Source: Oscillospiraceae bacterium (GTDB lineage: Bacteria > Bacillota > Clostridia > Oscillospirales > Oscillospiraceae). Taken from it: DNA of 52,753 nucleotides. A program made the translations under genes and the position numbers. The notes under the pieces are model-generated. The model was not told the origin of the DNA, did not search any database, and saw only the letters and a list, made by a program, of their open reading frames with translations. The stretch covers positions 1-52,753 of the forward strand of contig JAFTMI010000023.1 of assembly GCA_017452505.1 (NCBI GenBank), read 5' to 3'. Shown one piece after another: positions 8,041-15,452 of this stretch (position 1 is its first letter; each line of letters starts with the position of its first letter).

Positions 8041-8539
8041 AAAGTCTGTACAAGTCGAAGTGCTGCCCAATGGCAAAAAAGCGTTGACCAAATCGGTGGT
8101 TGATAATGCTTTTCGGAAACAGAAAAACTCTCTATGGGCATATTTGGGCAACTTTGCCTGGGTTGGGGCAATTGTGGCGTTCTCCCATTTTTTTAATCCT
8201 GCGTGTTATTTGTGTTTGATCCCCTATCCTTTTATTTTGATAAAAGATATACGAAAAGACATAAGACGGTGTAAATTGCAGTATTATGGTATAGAACGCC
8301 CCTGTATAGATAAAAAACTTGCAGAATACGATGAATCTCCTGACGAATGGCAGCTATGGTTTTATAATAAAGAAGGCGATTGGAAAGTTGCTGTTTCTGT
8401 TGACAAAGAATTTTATGACGCAACAGAGATCGGAGAAGAATTCTATCTCGTGTTTGCTCGCGGTGAGCGTACACCTTGCCTGTGGTATAGAAAAAGCGAA
8501 TGGGAAATGGTTGCTTCTCTTGCCAACAAGCAGCTGTAA
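8027..8539 (+). CDS. Membrane protein of unknown function, 170 aa
   Basis: After about 40 polar residues there are two closely spaced hydrophobic segments (WVGAIVAFSHFFNPACYLCL and IPYPFILIKDI region), then a soluble C-terminal half with many aromatic residues. The start is ATG 8027, inside the end of the preceding gene and after TACTGGAG; the longer frame from 7925 would be fully embedded in the upstream gene. No family is recognised. Tight overlap suggests the two products work together at the membrane. A strong terminator follows. Confidence 0.7.
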   Translation: MKSTKKSVQVEVLPNGKKALTKSVVDNAFRKQKNSLWAYLGNFAWVGAIVAFSHFFNPACYLCLIPYPFILIKDIRKDIRRCKLQYYGIERPCIDKKLAEYDESPDEWQLWFYNKEGDWKVAVSVDKEFYDATEIGEEFYLVFARGERTPCLWYRKSEWEMVASLANKQL

Positions 8540-8544
8540 GCATC

Positions 8545-8581
8545 AAAAAGCAAATCCGCAAGCAGCGGATTTGCTTTTTTG
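8545..8581 (+). terminator. Terminator
   Basis: A 15-bp perfect stem (8545-8559 with 8565-8579), loop AAGCA, ending in TTTTTT. Confidence 0.9.
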
Positions 8582-8587
8582 CTGCCC

Positions 8588-8616
8588 TTGACAAAACCCG
8601 GTTTCTGTTCTAAAAT
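8588..8616 (+). promoter_or_regulatory. Promoter of the phosphodiesterase-AEC permease pair
   Basis: TTGACA at 8588-8593 and TAAAAT at 8611-8616, 17-bp spacer, directly after the upstream terminator. Confidence 0.8.
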
Positions 8617-8672
8617 TTGTTGTAATATAACGATTTTTGCATGAAGCGAATGCAAGACAAAGGAGTCTTATT

Positions 8673-9449
8673 ATGAACAGCAACAAGGTTATTCTCATCT
8701 CTGTGGACGGAATGCGTCCGGACGGCTTTCTTGCCTGCGGCAACCCGTATATCGAGAACATGATGGCATCGGCCTATTATACTTTGGACGGCAAAACTGT
8801 GCTGCCCTCTGTTACGCTTCCGTGCCATATGTCCTTGTTCCACAGCGTTACGCCCCAGCGTCACGGCATCACCACAAACCTGTATCTGCCTATGGCGCGC
8901 CCCATCAACGGCCTGTTTGAGCAGTTAAAGAACGCAGGCAAGATTAGCGCTATGTACTACGGCTGGGATCCGCTGCGGGATGTGGCAAGACCCGCCTCTT
9001 TGAAATTCGCCGAGCACATCAATGCCTATACCGAGGAAAGCTCCGATACCGCATTGACCGACAGTGCGCTGGCCCGTATTCACAAAAGCAAGCCGGATTT
9101 TGTGTTCCTGTACATGGTGGAGACCGATGAAAAGGGCGGCCACGACAGCGGCTGGATGACCGGGGAGTATCTGAGAAGAATCTCTCTTGCTGTGGATAAC
9201 ATTAAGCGGGTCATTGCAGAATGCGGCGACGAATATACCATTGTTGTAACCGCAGACCACGGCGGTCACGACCGTATCCACGGCACGGATATGCCGGAGG
9301 ATACCACCATTCCTATGTTCTACTTCGGCAAGGAATTTGAAGCCGGCAAGCGTTTTTCCGGCGGTAGCATTCTGGATATTGCGCCTACCATTGCAAAAAT
9401 AATGGGTGTAGCGCCTGCGGATGAGTGGGAAGGAGCTTCTGTGATCTGA
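8673..9449 (+). CDS. Alkaline-phosphatase-superfamily phosphodiesterase/nucleotide pyrophosphatase, 258 aa
   Basis: A soluble type I phosphodiesterase/nucleotide pyrophosphatase-like protein. The first metal motif VDGMRPDGF is at residues 10-18, the likely nucleophile threonine lies in LPSVTLPCHMS near residue 47, and the second metal cluster TADHGGHDRIHG is near residues 192-203. The length is short for the family, with only the catalytic core and no signal peptide. ATG 8673 follows AAAGGAG at 7 bases; the alternative ATG 8637 would lie too near the promoter. The AEC permease starts one base after its stop, so the pair may import and process one substrate; which one is unknown. Confidence 0.85.
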   Translation: MNSNKVILISVDGMRPDGFLACGNPYIENMMASAYYTLDGKTVLPSVTLPCHMSLFHSVTPQRHGITTNLYLPMARPINGLFEQLKNAGKISAMYYGWDPLRDVARPASLKFAEHINAYTEESSDTALTDSALARIHKSKPDFVFLYMVETDEKGGHDSGWMTGEYLRRISLAVDNIKRVIAECGDEYTIVVTADHGGHDRIHGTDMPEDTTIPMFYFGKEFEAGKRFSGGSILDIAPTIAKIMGVAPADEWEGASVI

Positions 9450-9450
9450 G

Positions 9451-10389
9451 ATGACTGTTTTTACTGCAACCTTAAACCAAACCGCATTTTTGATGCTGTT
9501 TATCTTGGCAGGCTATGTCCTGTCCAAGTGGAAATTCGTACCGGACAATGCCCAGGCGGTACTGTCCAAGCTGGAAAATTGCTTATTCATTCCGGCGCTT
9601 GTTTTGGGAACCTTTATCGATAATTTTACCACGGAGACATTAGGCTCTGCGTGGGAGCTGCTTTTGTGCAGCCTGGCGCTGGCGGTGATCGCCATTGCGC
9701 TGTCGCTGGTGTGTGTTCGCTTTTGCAGCAAGGATAAATACGAGCAAAATATCTATACATACGGCCTGTGCTTTTCCAATTTCGGATTTATGGGAAATGC
9801 GGTGGTAAGCGCCCTGTTCCCGGAGGTCTTTTTGGAATATTTGATCTTCACCCTGCCCCTGTGGACACTGATCTATCTGTGGGGCGTGCCGGTCCTGCTG
9901 ATGGGCAGCTCGGAAAAGCAGACCCTCAGGCAGCGGGCAAAAAGCTTCCTGAACCCAATGTTTGTGTGTATGCTCTTGGGTATGCTGATCGGTCTTATCA
10001 ACATTCCGATCCCCAAGTTTGTCAGCTCCGCGGTTTCCACAGCAGGCAGCTGTATGTCCCCGGTGGCGATGCTGCTGACCGGTATGACCATTGCCAAGTT
10101 CAACCTGCGGGAAGTACTGCGGATCAAAGGCGTTTACCTGGTGACCGCTCTGCGGCTGATCGTATTCCCGTTGCTGTTCCTTGGAGCGATGCTGGTGATT
10201 CCTATGGGAGAAACCTTCGCCACCTGCGCGATCTGCTCTTTGGCTATGCCCCTGGGTCTGAATACGATCATCATTCCCAGCGCTCTGGGAAAGGACACAA
10301 AGGTAGCATCCGGTATGGCGCTGGTTTCCCACATTCTCTCCTGCCTGACCATCCCGGTGGTTTTTATGCTTTTTCAATATATAGCATAA
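9451..10389 (+). CDS. AEC (auxin efflux carrier) family transporter, 312 aa
   Basis: A polytopic membrane protein with about ten hydrophobic segments in two halves, as usual for AEC carriers, and AEC-like features such as GFMGNAV in the first half and the Gly/Pro-containing segment AMPLGLNTIIIPSALG in the second. Length is normal for the family. Bacterial AEC carriers move organic acids such as malate or other anions. The gene begins one base after the phosphodiesterase stop, implying coupled translation; no separate ribosome site is needed. The substrate is not predictable from the sequence. Confidence 0.88.
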   Translation: MTVFTATLNQTAFLMLFILAGYVLSKWKFVPDNAQAVLSKLENCLFIPALVLGTFIDNFTTETLGSAWELLLCSLALAVIAIALSLVCVRFCSKDKYEQNIYTYGLCFSNFGFMGNAVVSALFPEVFLEYLIFTLPLWTLIYLWGVPVLLMGSSEKQTLRQRAKSFLNPMFVCMLLGMLIGLINIPIPKFVSSAVSTAGSCMSPVAMLLTGMTIAKFNLREVLRIKGVYLVTALRLIVFPLLFLGAMLVIPMGETFATCAICSLAMPLGLNTIIIPSALGKDTKVASGMALVSHILSCLTIPVVFMLFQYIA

Positions 10390-10403
10390 TCCCAATCATA
10401 TGA

Positions 10404-10450
10404 AAAATATCTCCCCGGAGCAGACCTGCTCCGGGGAGATATTTTGTTTA
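10404..10450. terminator. Bidirectional terminator between convergent genes
   Basis: A long stem (10404-10423 with 10426-10445) with T-rich flanks on both strands separates the AEC gene from the convergent Fe-S gene. Confidence 0.85.
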
Positions 10451-10452
10451 CA

Positions 10453-12771
10453 TCAGCCGCGCAGGGGACAGTTTACAATGCATTTTTCGCCGGTAACAGG
10501 ACGGAATTTCAGCACAGGGTCCATCTGACGGAGGGCATCAGCCAGATTCTCCTCGGTGACCTTATCCGGGCAGGGAACATCGGTATAGTTGCCGGTGTAC
10601 ATATTGCCCTCTTCGGTGACCAGAGAGAACTTGGTTGCCCAGTCGCAGCGGTTGGCATCTACGGGCAGATAGGTAACCTTTTTGCCGTTCAGCGTCAGCT
10701 CTGTCAGAGAGTCCTTTTGCAGTGCACAGGTGGGGCAGGCAGTCAGACACTGTTCACAGCCGTGGCACGCGGCGGCAAGGCCCGCCTTGACTTCGTCAGC
10801 TTCCAAATCGGCGTTGGTAACGATAGCGACAAAACGCTGATGGATGCCGTATTCCTCGGTGCAGACAGAGCCGTTGAGCGCTAACTGACCGATACCGGCA
10901 GCAACAGCTTCCAACGCGTTGCAGGAAGCACCGTTGAATTGACCTCTTGGGCTGCCAACGGTAGAGCCTGCGCCGGTGAGATTGTGGGAATAAACTGCCT
11001 CATAGCCCATAGCATTCAGTGCCCGGCAGACAGAGAATGCCAGGTGGCCGGTCAGACGGTTGACCTCGTACTGGGTAAAGACATAGGGACCAACGGCCTC
11101 GGCGGGAGGCTGGCCGACACGCTCTGCCGGGGTTTCGGGATAGTGCATACCCATCACGATGACACTTTTGGCATCCGACAAAAGATCGGTTGCGCTCTGA
11201 ATGTTGCGCTTGTGTTCTGTGACAACCGGGTCAAAGGGCATCATACGGGGGTTTTTGTCCATAACAGAGAAAATCTTCTCGTCCTTGCGAATGGCACGCA
11301 GCTGGTCTGCCAGGCTGTCGATGGTTGCAGCGGAAGCCACACCAAACAGGTCAGCACCCTTCTCCTTGGCAATAGCGTGCAGCTGCTTTTTGAGGTTGGG
11401 CATAGCATCGGTTTGCATCAGCTGGGTAACCGCCATATCCTTTACGGGCGCACTGGTCAGGATCAGCGCGGTACGCACAAAGGTGTTTTCTGTGTTGGCA
11501 ACACCGCACAGTGCACGGAAAGGCGCTTCGTCCATGGTAGTCTTGGGCAGTGCGGTATAGCCCAGGGTCTCCAGCTCCCGGCACATATCCAGCTCGGTGA
11601 AGTCGGCGTTGAACTGGGCGATGCGGGCATAGCTGTCCAGCACATCGGCGCGGTTTTTGTGGTTGCTGTCGTGATCTTCAATGTACGCCATAGAGCCTTC
11701 GTGGTCGATGGCAGAGCCGGCAGGGATCTGGTAACGGGAGGTCAGCAGGATAGCACCCACACCGTCAGGAAGCGCTTCTTTGATGCTGATATTGGCTTTC
11801 GCCAAAGTTTCTGCGCTGATAAAATGGACACTGTCTAAGTCCCAGGTGCGGGCATGGACCAGCAGCTTGTCATAGACCTGGGGATGCACAGGCAGATCGG
11901 AGGGGGTAACATGGCGCTTCCGGCGGGCGGTCTTTTTGCAGTAGTCCTTATCCCAGTTGCGCAGGTGCTTGGGCAAACACACCTTCAGACACACACCGAA
12001 CTCACCGCCCCGGGTACCGTACTTTGCCACATGATCCAACAGCACCTGCTCATCCACCTTTTCGGGGATAGGTAGATCCAGATCCAGGTCAAAGTGCTCA
12101 CCCCAGGCGCAGCGCCACAGGTTTTTATTGCAGAACACATGATGCTTGCCCTCAACGACCACATCCTTGGTGCCGTTTACTTCTTTCTTGTAGGCGTTGG
12201 TGGGGCAGTTGCGGACGCATTCGCCGCACATATCACACAGCTTTTTGCCGCTGTACAAAGGCGTGGGGGTTAGTTCTGCCTCGGTGATGATGGAGATAAA
12301 GCGGTTGCGGGCGCCGTACTCCGGGGTAATGCACAAGCCGTTCCAGCCCAGCTCACCCAAGCCGGCGCATACGCCGGCATAAATGTGGCTCATATCCGGC
12401 GCAAAGGTGGCATCCATATCCTTGTAGCCCCGGTAGCGCCAAATATTGGAACTGGCAATGGGGACGGTCTTGTAGCCCAAATCGTCCAGCATACGGCCGA
12501 TTTTGAAGGACAGCACATCCAGCTTGTCGTTCATAATATACTGTATGCGGTAGGGACCGAGGTTTTGGGGATGCACTTCTCCATCCAGCTCAATGGCGGC
12601 ATCGGGATGGTGTACGGCACAAACTACCACGGACTTAGCCGTAGGCAGAATGCCCTTGGGGCTCATTTTGATGGGGGCATTTTCAAAGCGTTCAATGTTG
12701 GCAATGCCAACGAGATCCGCGCCCAAACGGTAGGCAAGCTCTTTAACGGCTAAGGTTAAGTTGTTGTCCAT
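10453..12771 (-). CDS. Tandem QueG-like double Fe-S cluster protein, 772 aa
   Basis: This is a fusion of two modules that resemble the epoxyqueuosine reductase (QueG)/reductive-dehalogenase-like fold. Module one (1-270) has the ferredoxin motif CDMCGECVRNCP (Cys179, 182, 185, 189) and extra cysteines at 214, 221, 261 and 265. The last module (about 450-772) has CHGCEQCLTACP (Cys669, 672, 675, 679) and a final pair at 764 and 768. The stretch 300-430 looks like a third, degenerate module without cysteines. It probably carries out a ferredoxin-linked reduction, perhaps with a corrinoid, in the cytoplasm; the substrate is unknown. AAAGGAG precedes ATG 12771. It is divergent from an AraC regulator. 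Confidence 0.75.
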   Translation of the reverse strand: MDNNLTLAVKELAYRLGADLVGIANIERFENAPIKMSPKGILPTAKSVVVCAVHHPDAAIELDGEVHPQNLGPYRIQYIMNDKLDVLSFKIGRMLDDLGYKTVPIASSNIWRYRGYKDMDATFAPDMSHIYAGVCAGLGELGWNGLCITPEYGARNRFISIITEAELTPTPLYSGKKLCDMCGECVRNCPTNAYKKEVNGTKDVVVEGKHHVFCNKNLWRCAWGEHFDLDLDLPIPEKVDEQVLLDHVAKYGTRGGEFGVCLKVCLPKHLRNWDKDYCKKTARRKRHVTPSDLPVHPQVYDKLLVHARTWDLDSVHFISAETLAKANISIKEALPDGVGAILLTSRYQIPAGSAIDHEGSMAYIEDHDSNHKNRADVLDSYARIAQFNADFTELDMCRELETLGYTALPKTTMDEAPFRALCGVANTENTFVRTALILTSAPVKDMAVTQLMQTDAMPNLKKQLHAIAKEKGADLFGVASAATIDSLADQLRAIRKDEKIFSVMDKNPRMMPFDPVVTEHKRNIQSATDLLSDAKSVIVMGMHYPETPAERVGQPPAEAVGPYVFTQYEVNRLTGHLAFSVCRALNAMGYEAVYSHNLTGAGSTVGSPRGQFNGASCNALEAVAAGIGQLALNGSVCTEEYGIHQRFVAIVTNADLEADEVKAGLAAACHGCEQCLTACPTCALQKDSLTELTLNGKKVTYLPVDANRCDWATKFSLVTEEGNMYTGNYTDVPCPDKVTEENLADALRQMDPVLKFRPVTGEKCIVNCPLRG

Positions 12772-12802
12772 TGTGTTTCTCCTTTTGGATTGATATATTA
12801 CG

Positions 12803-12831
12803 ATTATAGCGAACGCGAAACAGAAAAAACA
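12803..12831 (-). promoter_or_regulatory. Possible promoter of the tandem Fe-S gene
   Basis: TATAAT on the minus strand (12808-12803) with a poor -35 (TGTTTT) 17 bp upstream. Confidence 0.35.
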
Positions 12832-12872
12832 GGGACAAAATAATTCTGTTTTCGTAAAAAAGTGCGGGCAAG

Positions 12873-12901
12873 TTGACAGTAAATCCGGGGAATGTTACAA
12901 T
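12873..12901 (+). promoter_or_regulatory. Promoter of the AraC-family gene
   Basis: TTGACA at 12873-12878, TACAAT at 12896-12901, spacer 17 bp. Confidence 0.8.
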
Positions 12902-12919
12902 AAAAACGGGTGAGAACAG

Positions 12920-13744
12920 ATGAAAATGAACGCTTTGGCATATGCCGCCATTGACCAGCTGTCACTGGTCAATCTGCGTATTGAGCCTTGCCGGGTCAAT
13001 GCATCGCACGAATATATTATGCGCCCGGCGCCTGTGGAGCGGTTTGTCTATATTCTTGAGGGGAAAGTGAATTTTTCTTTTCAATTAGGTGCGCTTGCCG
13101 CCGGTGCGTTGGATATGGTGTATTTGCCCCGGGATATTGCTTACCGCTCCCGGTGGATGGAGGATGCCCGGTTTATGGTGGTGGATCTGTCCCTGCGGGA
13201 CAGCGCAGGACAGGATATCCGGTTTGGAGATGACCCCTGTGTGCTGTTTCACGATACCCACCGGGTTTATGACGGGCTTCTCACAGACCTTGCCCACAAG
13301 GCTGATGCCAAAGGCCCCTTTGATTGGCTGGAGCGGCTGTCCTTGTGCTTCAAGCTTCTTTGCGATATGGCCAGAGATACCAACAAAAAAGAATTGGATG
13401 AAGATCGCAGCCTGATCAAGGAAGGCGTGGATTATCTGGAGCGAAATTTAAGCTGTGATTGCTCTGTGGACAGCTTGGCAAGCCTGTGTAATCTTTCTCC
13501 TTCCGCTTTTCGCCGCATATTCCAGAAAAGCAAGGGTATGTCACCGGTAAAATACCGAAACCGGTTGCGGATCCGGAAAGCAACAGAGCTCCTCCGTTCC
13601 GGCGCGTATACCGTCGGGGAGGTGGCGGAGCAGGTAGGTGTTGCTGATGTCAAATACTTTGGAAAGCTCTTTAAGCAGTATACGGGAATGAATCCCAGCG
13701 AACTAAAAAAGGGCGGTATACAGGATCCGTTTCCGGAAAAGTGA
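12920..13744 (+). CDS. AraC-family transcriptional regulator, 274 aa
   Basis: The N-terminal half (about 20-110) is cupin-like, with VERFVYILEGKVNFSFQLG, and probably senses a small molecule. The C-terminal half (about 170-270) has both AraC helix-turn-helices: VDSLASLCNLSPSAFRRIF followed by YTVGEVAEQVGVADVKYFGK and the family end motif FKQYTGMNPSELKK. Its divergent neighbour is the tandem Fe-S protein, which is the most likely target. ATG 12920 or ATG 12926 may be the start, since the upstream ribosome site is weak. A terminator follows. Confidence 0.9.
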   Translation: MKMNALAYAAIDQLSLVNLRIEPCRVNASHEYIMRPAPVERFVYILEGKVNFSFQLGALAAGALDMVYLPRDIAYRSRWMEDARFMVVDLSLRDSAGQDIRFGDDPCVLFHDTHRVYDGLLTDLAHKADAKGPFDWLERLSLCFKLLCDMARDTNKKELDEDRSLIKEGVDYLERNLSCDCSVDSLASLCNLSPSAFRRIFQKSKGMSPVKYRNRLRIRKATELLRSGAYTVGEVAEQVGVADVKYFGKLFKQYTGMNPSELKKGGIQDPFPEK

Positions 13745-13750
13745 AAACAA

Positions 13751-13790
13751 GCGGGCAGTTGTTGACTGCCCGCGTTGGCTTGCTTTTTTG
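13751..13790 (+). terminator. Terminator after the AraC gene
   Basis: A 9-bp perfect stem (13751-13759 with 13765-13773) followed, after a short gap, by TTTTTT at 13784-13789. Confidence 0.65.
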
Positions 13791-13807
13791 GGGGATTGTG
13801 GTATGAT
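13780..13807 (+). promoter_or_regulatory. Possible promoter of the yeiH-like gene
   Basis: TTGCTT at 13780-13785 and TATGAT at 13802-13807, 16-bp spacer; it overlaps the tail of the upstream terminator. Confidence 0.5.
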
Positions 13808-13834
13808 TGACAAAAAAACAACAGGAGGCTATTT

Positions 13835-14857
13835 ATGAATACGAAGACCAAAGAACGGGGGCTGTTTTTGCTGGGCGTTGCCATCTGCTTTGCTGTGGCG
13901 GGCCTGTCCGTTCTGTTAGAAAATATCATTCCCGGAGGGCTGTTGGGCGCGTCCATCATTGCCTTGTTTATGGGTACGATCATCAATAGCTTTTTCCACC
14001 CGGCATGGCTGAAGCCGGCGCTGAAATTCACCTCCAAGCGCATTTTGAAACTGGCTATCATTCTGCTGGGCGCATCGCTGTCTGTTAAGATTATTGTGGA
14101 CGTGGGCAAGATGACCTTTTTCGTGATGCTGTTCACCTTTGCCATGTGCTTTGGCGGCGGCTATTTTGTCCGCAAGCTTTTTGGTCTTAACTGGAAGCTG
14201 GGCAATCTGATCTCTGCCGGTACGGGCATTTGCGGTGGCTCTGCCATTGCGGCCATCGCCCCTGTTATCGATGCAGAGGATAAGGATATCGCCTTTGCCA
14301 TGTCCTCCACCTTCCTTTTTGATATGGTGATGATCGCCCTGTACCCGCTGATGGGCAAGGCCCTGGGTATGGAGGATCTGGCTTACGGCATTTGGGCCGG
14401 TACTTCCGTCAACGATACCGCCAGCGTGGTGGCCTCCGGCTATGCCTTTTCGGAAGCCGCCGGCGATATTGCCACCATGGTCAAGCTCACCCGCACCATT
14501 GCCATCATTCCCACGGTGCTGGTATTTGCGTACATAGGCATCCGGATCAAGCGGAAGGAACTGCAAAAAGCCGAGGGCAAAAAGGTGAACATTGTGAAGA
14601 TCGTTCCCTGGTTTATCTGCGGCTTTTTAGCCCTGGCGATCCTTAACAGCACTGTGACTATTCCCGCCGATGTTGCTTCCGCTGTCAAGCACACCAGCAA
14701 ATTCCTGATGGTGACGGCTTTGGCGGCCATCGGCCTCAATACCAGCCTGCTGGACTTCAAAAAAGCAGGTCTTAGACCTATGTTCTACGGCATTACCATT
14801 GATACCCTTGTGACCCTCACCGCCCTTGGCGTGATTTGGTGCATGGGACTGATGTAA
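13835..14857 (+). CDS. YeiH-family putative sulfate/anion exporter, 340 aa
   Basis: A polytopic membrane protein of the UPF0324/YeiH family (PF03601), about 9-11 segments. Family signatures visible are ILKLAIILLGASLS near residue 70, GTGICGGSAIAAIAPVI near 130-146 and GTSVNDTASVVASGYAFS near 190-206. Members are annotated as putative sulfate exporters linked to sulfonate (taurine) metabolism, but this is weakly established. AACAGGAGG precedes ATG 13835. No sulfonate genes are nearby, so no substrate is assigned. Confidence 0.88.
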   Translation: MNTKTKERGLFLLGVAICFAVAGLSVLLENIIPGGLLGASIIALFMGTIINSFFHPAWLKPALKFTSKRILKLAIILLGASLSVKIIVDVGKMTFFVMLFTFAMCFGGGYFVRKLFGLNWKLGNLISAGTGICGGSAIAAIAPVIDAEDKDIAFAMSSTFLFDMVMIALYPLMGKALGMEDLAYGIWAGTSVNDTASVVASGYAFSEAAGDIATMVKLTRTIAIIPTVLVFAYIGIRIKRKELQKAEGKKVNIVKIVPWFICGFLALAILNSTVTIPADVASAVKHTSKFLMVTALAAIGLNTSLLDFKKAGLRPMFYGITIDTLVTLTALGVIWCMGLM

Positions 14858-14860
14858 GAG

Positions 14861-14896
14861 AAAACCCACGGCATTAAGCCGTGGGTTTTGTTTTTT
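14861..14896. terminator. Terminator between convergent yeiH-like and HIT genes
   Basis: A 12-bp perfect stem (14861-14872 with 14878-14889), loop ATTAA, then GTTTTTT. Confidence 0.9.
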
Positions 14897-15314
14897 ACAG
14901 AGCAGCCTTGATCTTGGCGATCATTGCCTCGTATTCACTATCGGTCAGATAGGTCTTCTTGGGGTTCATGGCAAAGGGCGTGCCCCACTCGAAATTATCC
15001 TTATATTTGGGAACCAGGTGGAAGTGAAGGTGGCAGCCGCCGTCGCCGTATGCGCCATAGTTGACCTTGTCAGGGTTAAATACCTTGTGAATGGCCTTGG
15101 CAGCCCTAGCAATGTCCTCCATAAACAGCGCCCGCTCTTCGGCAGAGATGTCAACCAGCTCGCTGACATGATCCTTGTAGGCCACGATCACACGGCCGGG
15201 ATGGCTCTGCTCCTTGAACAGGATCAGCTGGCTCACCTGCAGGTCGCAGATCTTGATGCCGAAGCCGGCCAGAATTTCACCGCCCATGCAGTAACCGCAG
15301 TTTTGATCTTTCAT
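14895..15314 (-). CDS. HIT-family nucleotide-binding hydrolase, 139 aa
   Basis: A histidine-triad protein: the triad HLHFHLV places His at 95, 97 and 99, with the typical upstream HPGRVIVAYKDHVSEL segment. HIT proteins cleave nucleoside phosphoramidates or dinucleotides in the cytoplasm. The N-terminus has CGYC at residues 6-9, which may hold zinc with later residues, as in some HIT members. AAGGAGG lies before ATG 15314, and a promoter is seen at 15345-15373. The length is normal for the family. Substrate is not known. Confidence 0.92.
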   Translation of the reverse strand: MKDQNCGYCMGGEILAGFGIKICDLQVSQLILFKEQSHPGRVIVAYKDHVSELVDISAEERALFMEDIARAAKAIHKVFNPDKVNYGAYGDGGCHLHFHLVPKYKDNFEWGTPFAMNPKKTYLTDSEYEAMIAKIKAAL

Positions 15315-15344
15315 AAAATTGCCTCCTTAAAAATATATAGATAT

Positions 15345-15373
15345 ACTATACTTCCCAATAGGGAAATTTGCAA
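15345..15373 (-). promoter_or_regulatory. Promoter of the HIT gene
   Basis: On the minus strand TTGCAA (15373-15368) and TATAGT (15350-15345) are 17 bp apart; the spacer holds a small TTCCC/GGGAA hairpin. Confidence 0.65.
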
Positions 15374-15386
15374 TTGTTTTTCTTTC

Positions 15387-15415
15387 GTAAGGGAGGGATA
15401 TTATCCCTCCCCTAC
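15387..15415. repeat. Intergenic repeat family B, copy 1 (single hairpin)
   Basis: A near-perfect palindrome opening GTAAGGGAGGGATA and closing TATCCCTCCCCTAC. Longer copies are at 17693, 34652 and 49124. Confidence 0.7.
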
Positions 15416-15447
15416 AAAAAAGGTGCTGTCCGGTAGGACAGCACCTT
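15416..15447 (-). terminator. Terminator after the glycosidase-like gene
   Basis: A 12-bp perfect stem (15420-15431 with 15436-15447), loop GGTA; on the minus strand it is followed by TTTTTT. Confidence 0.88.
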
Positions 15448-15452
15448 GTGTT

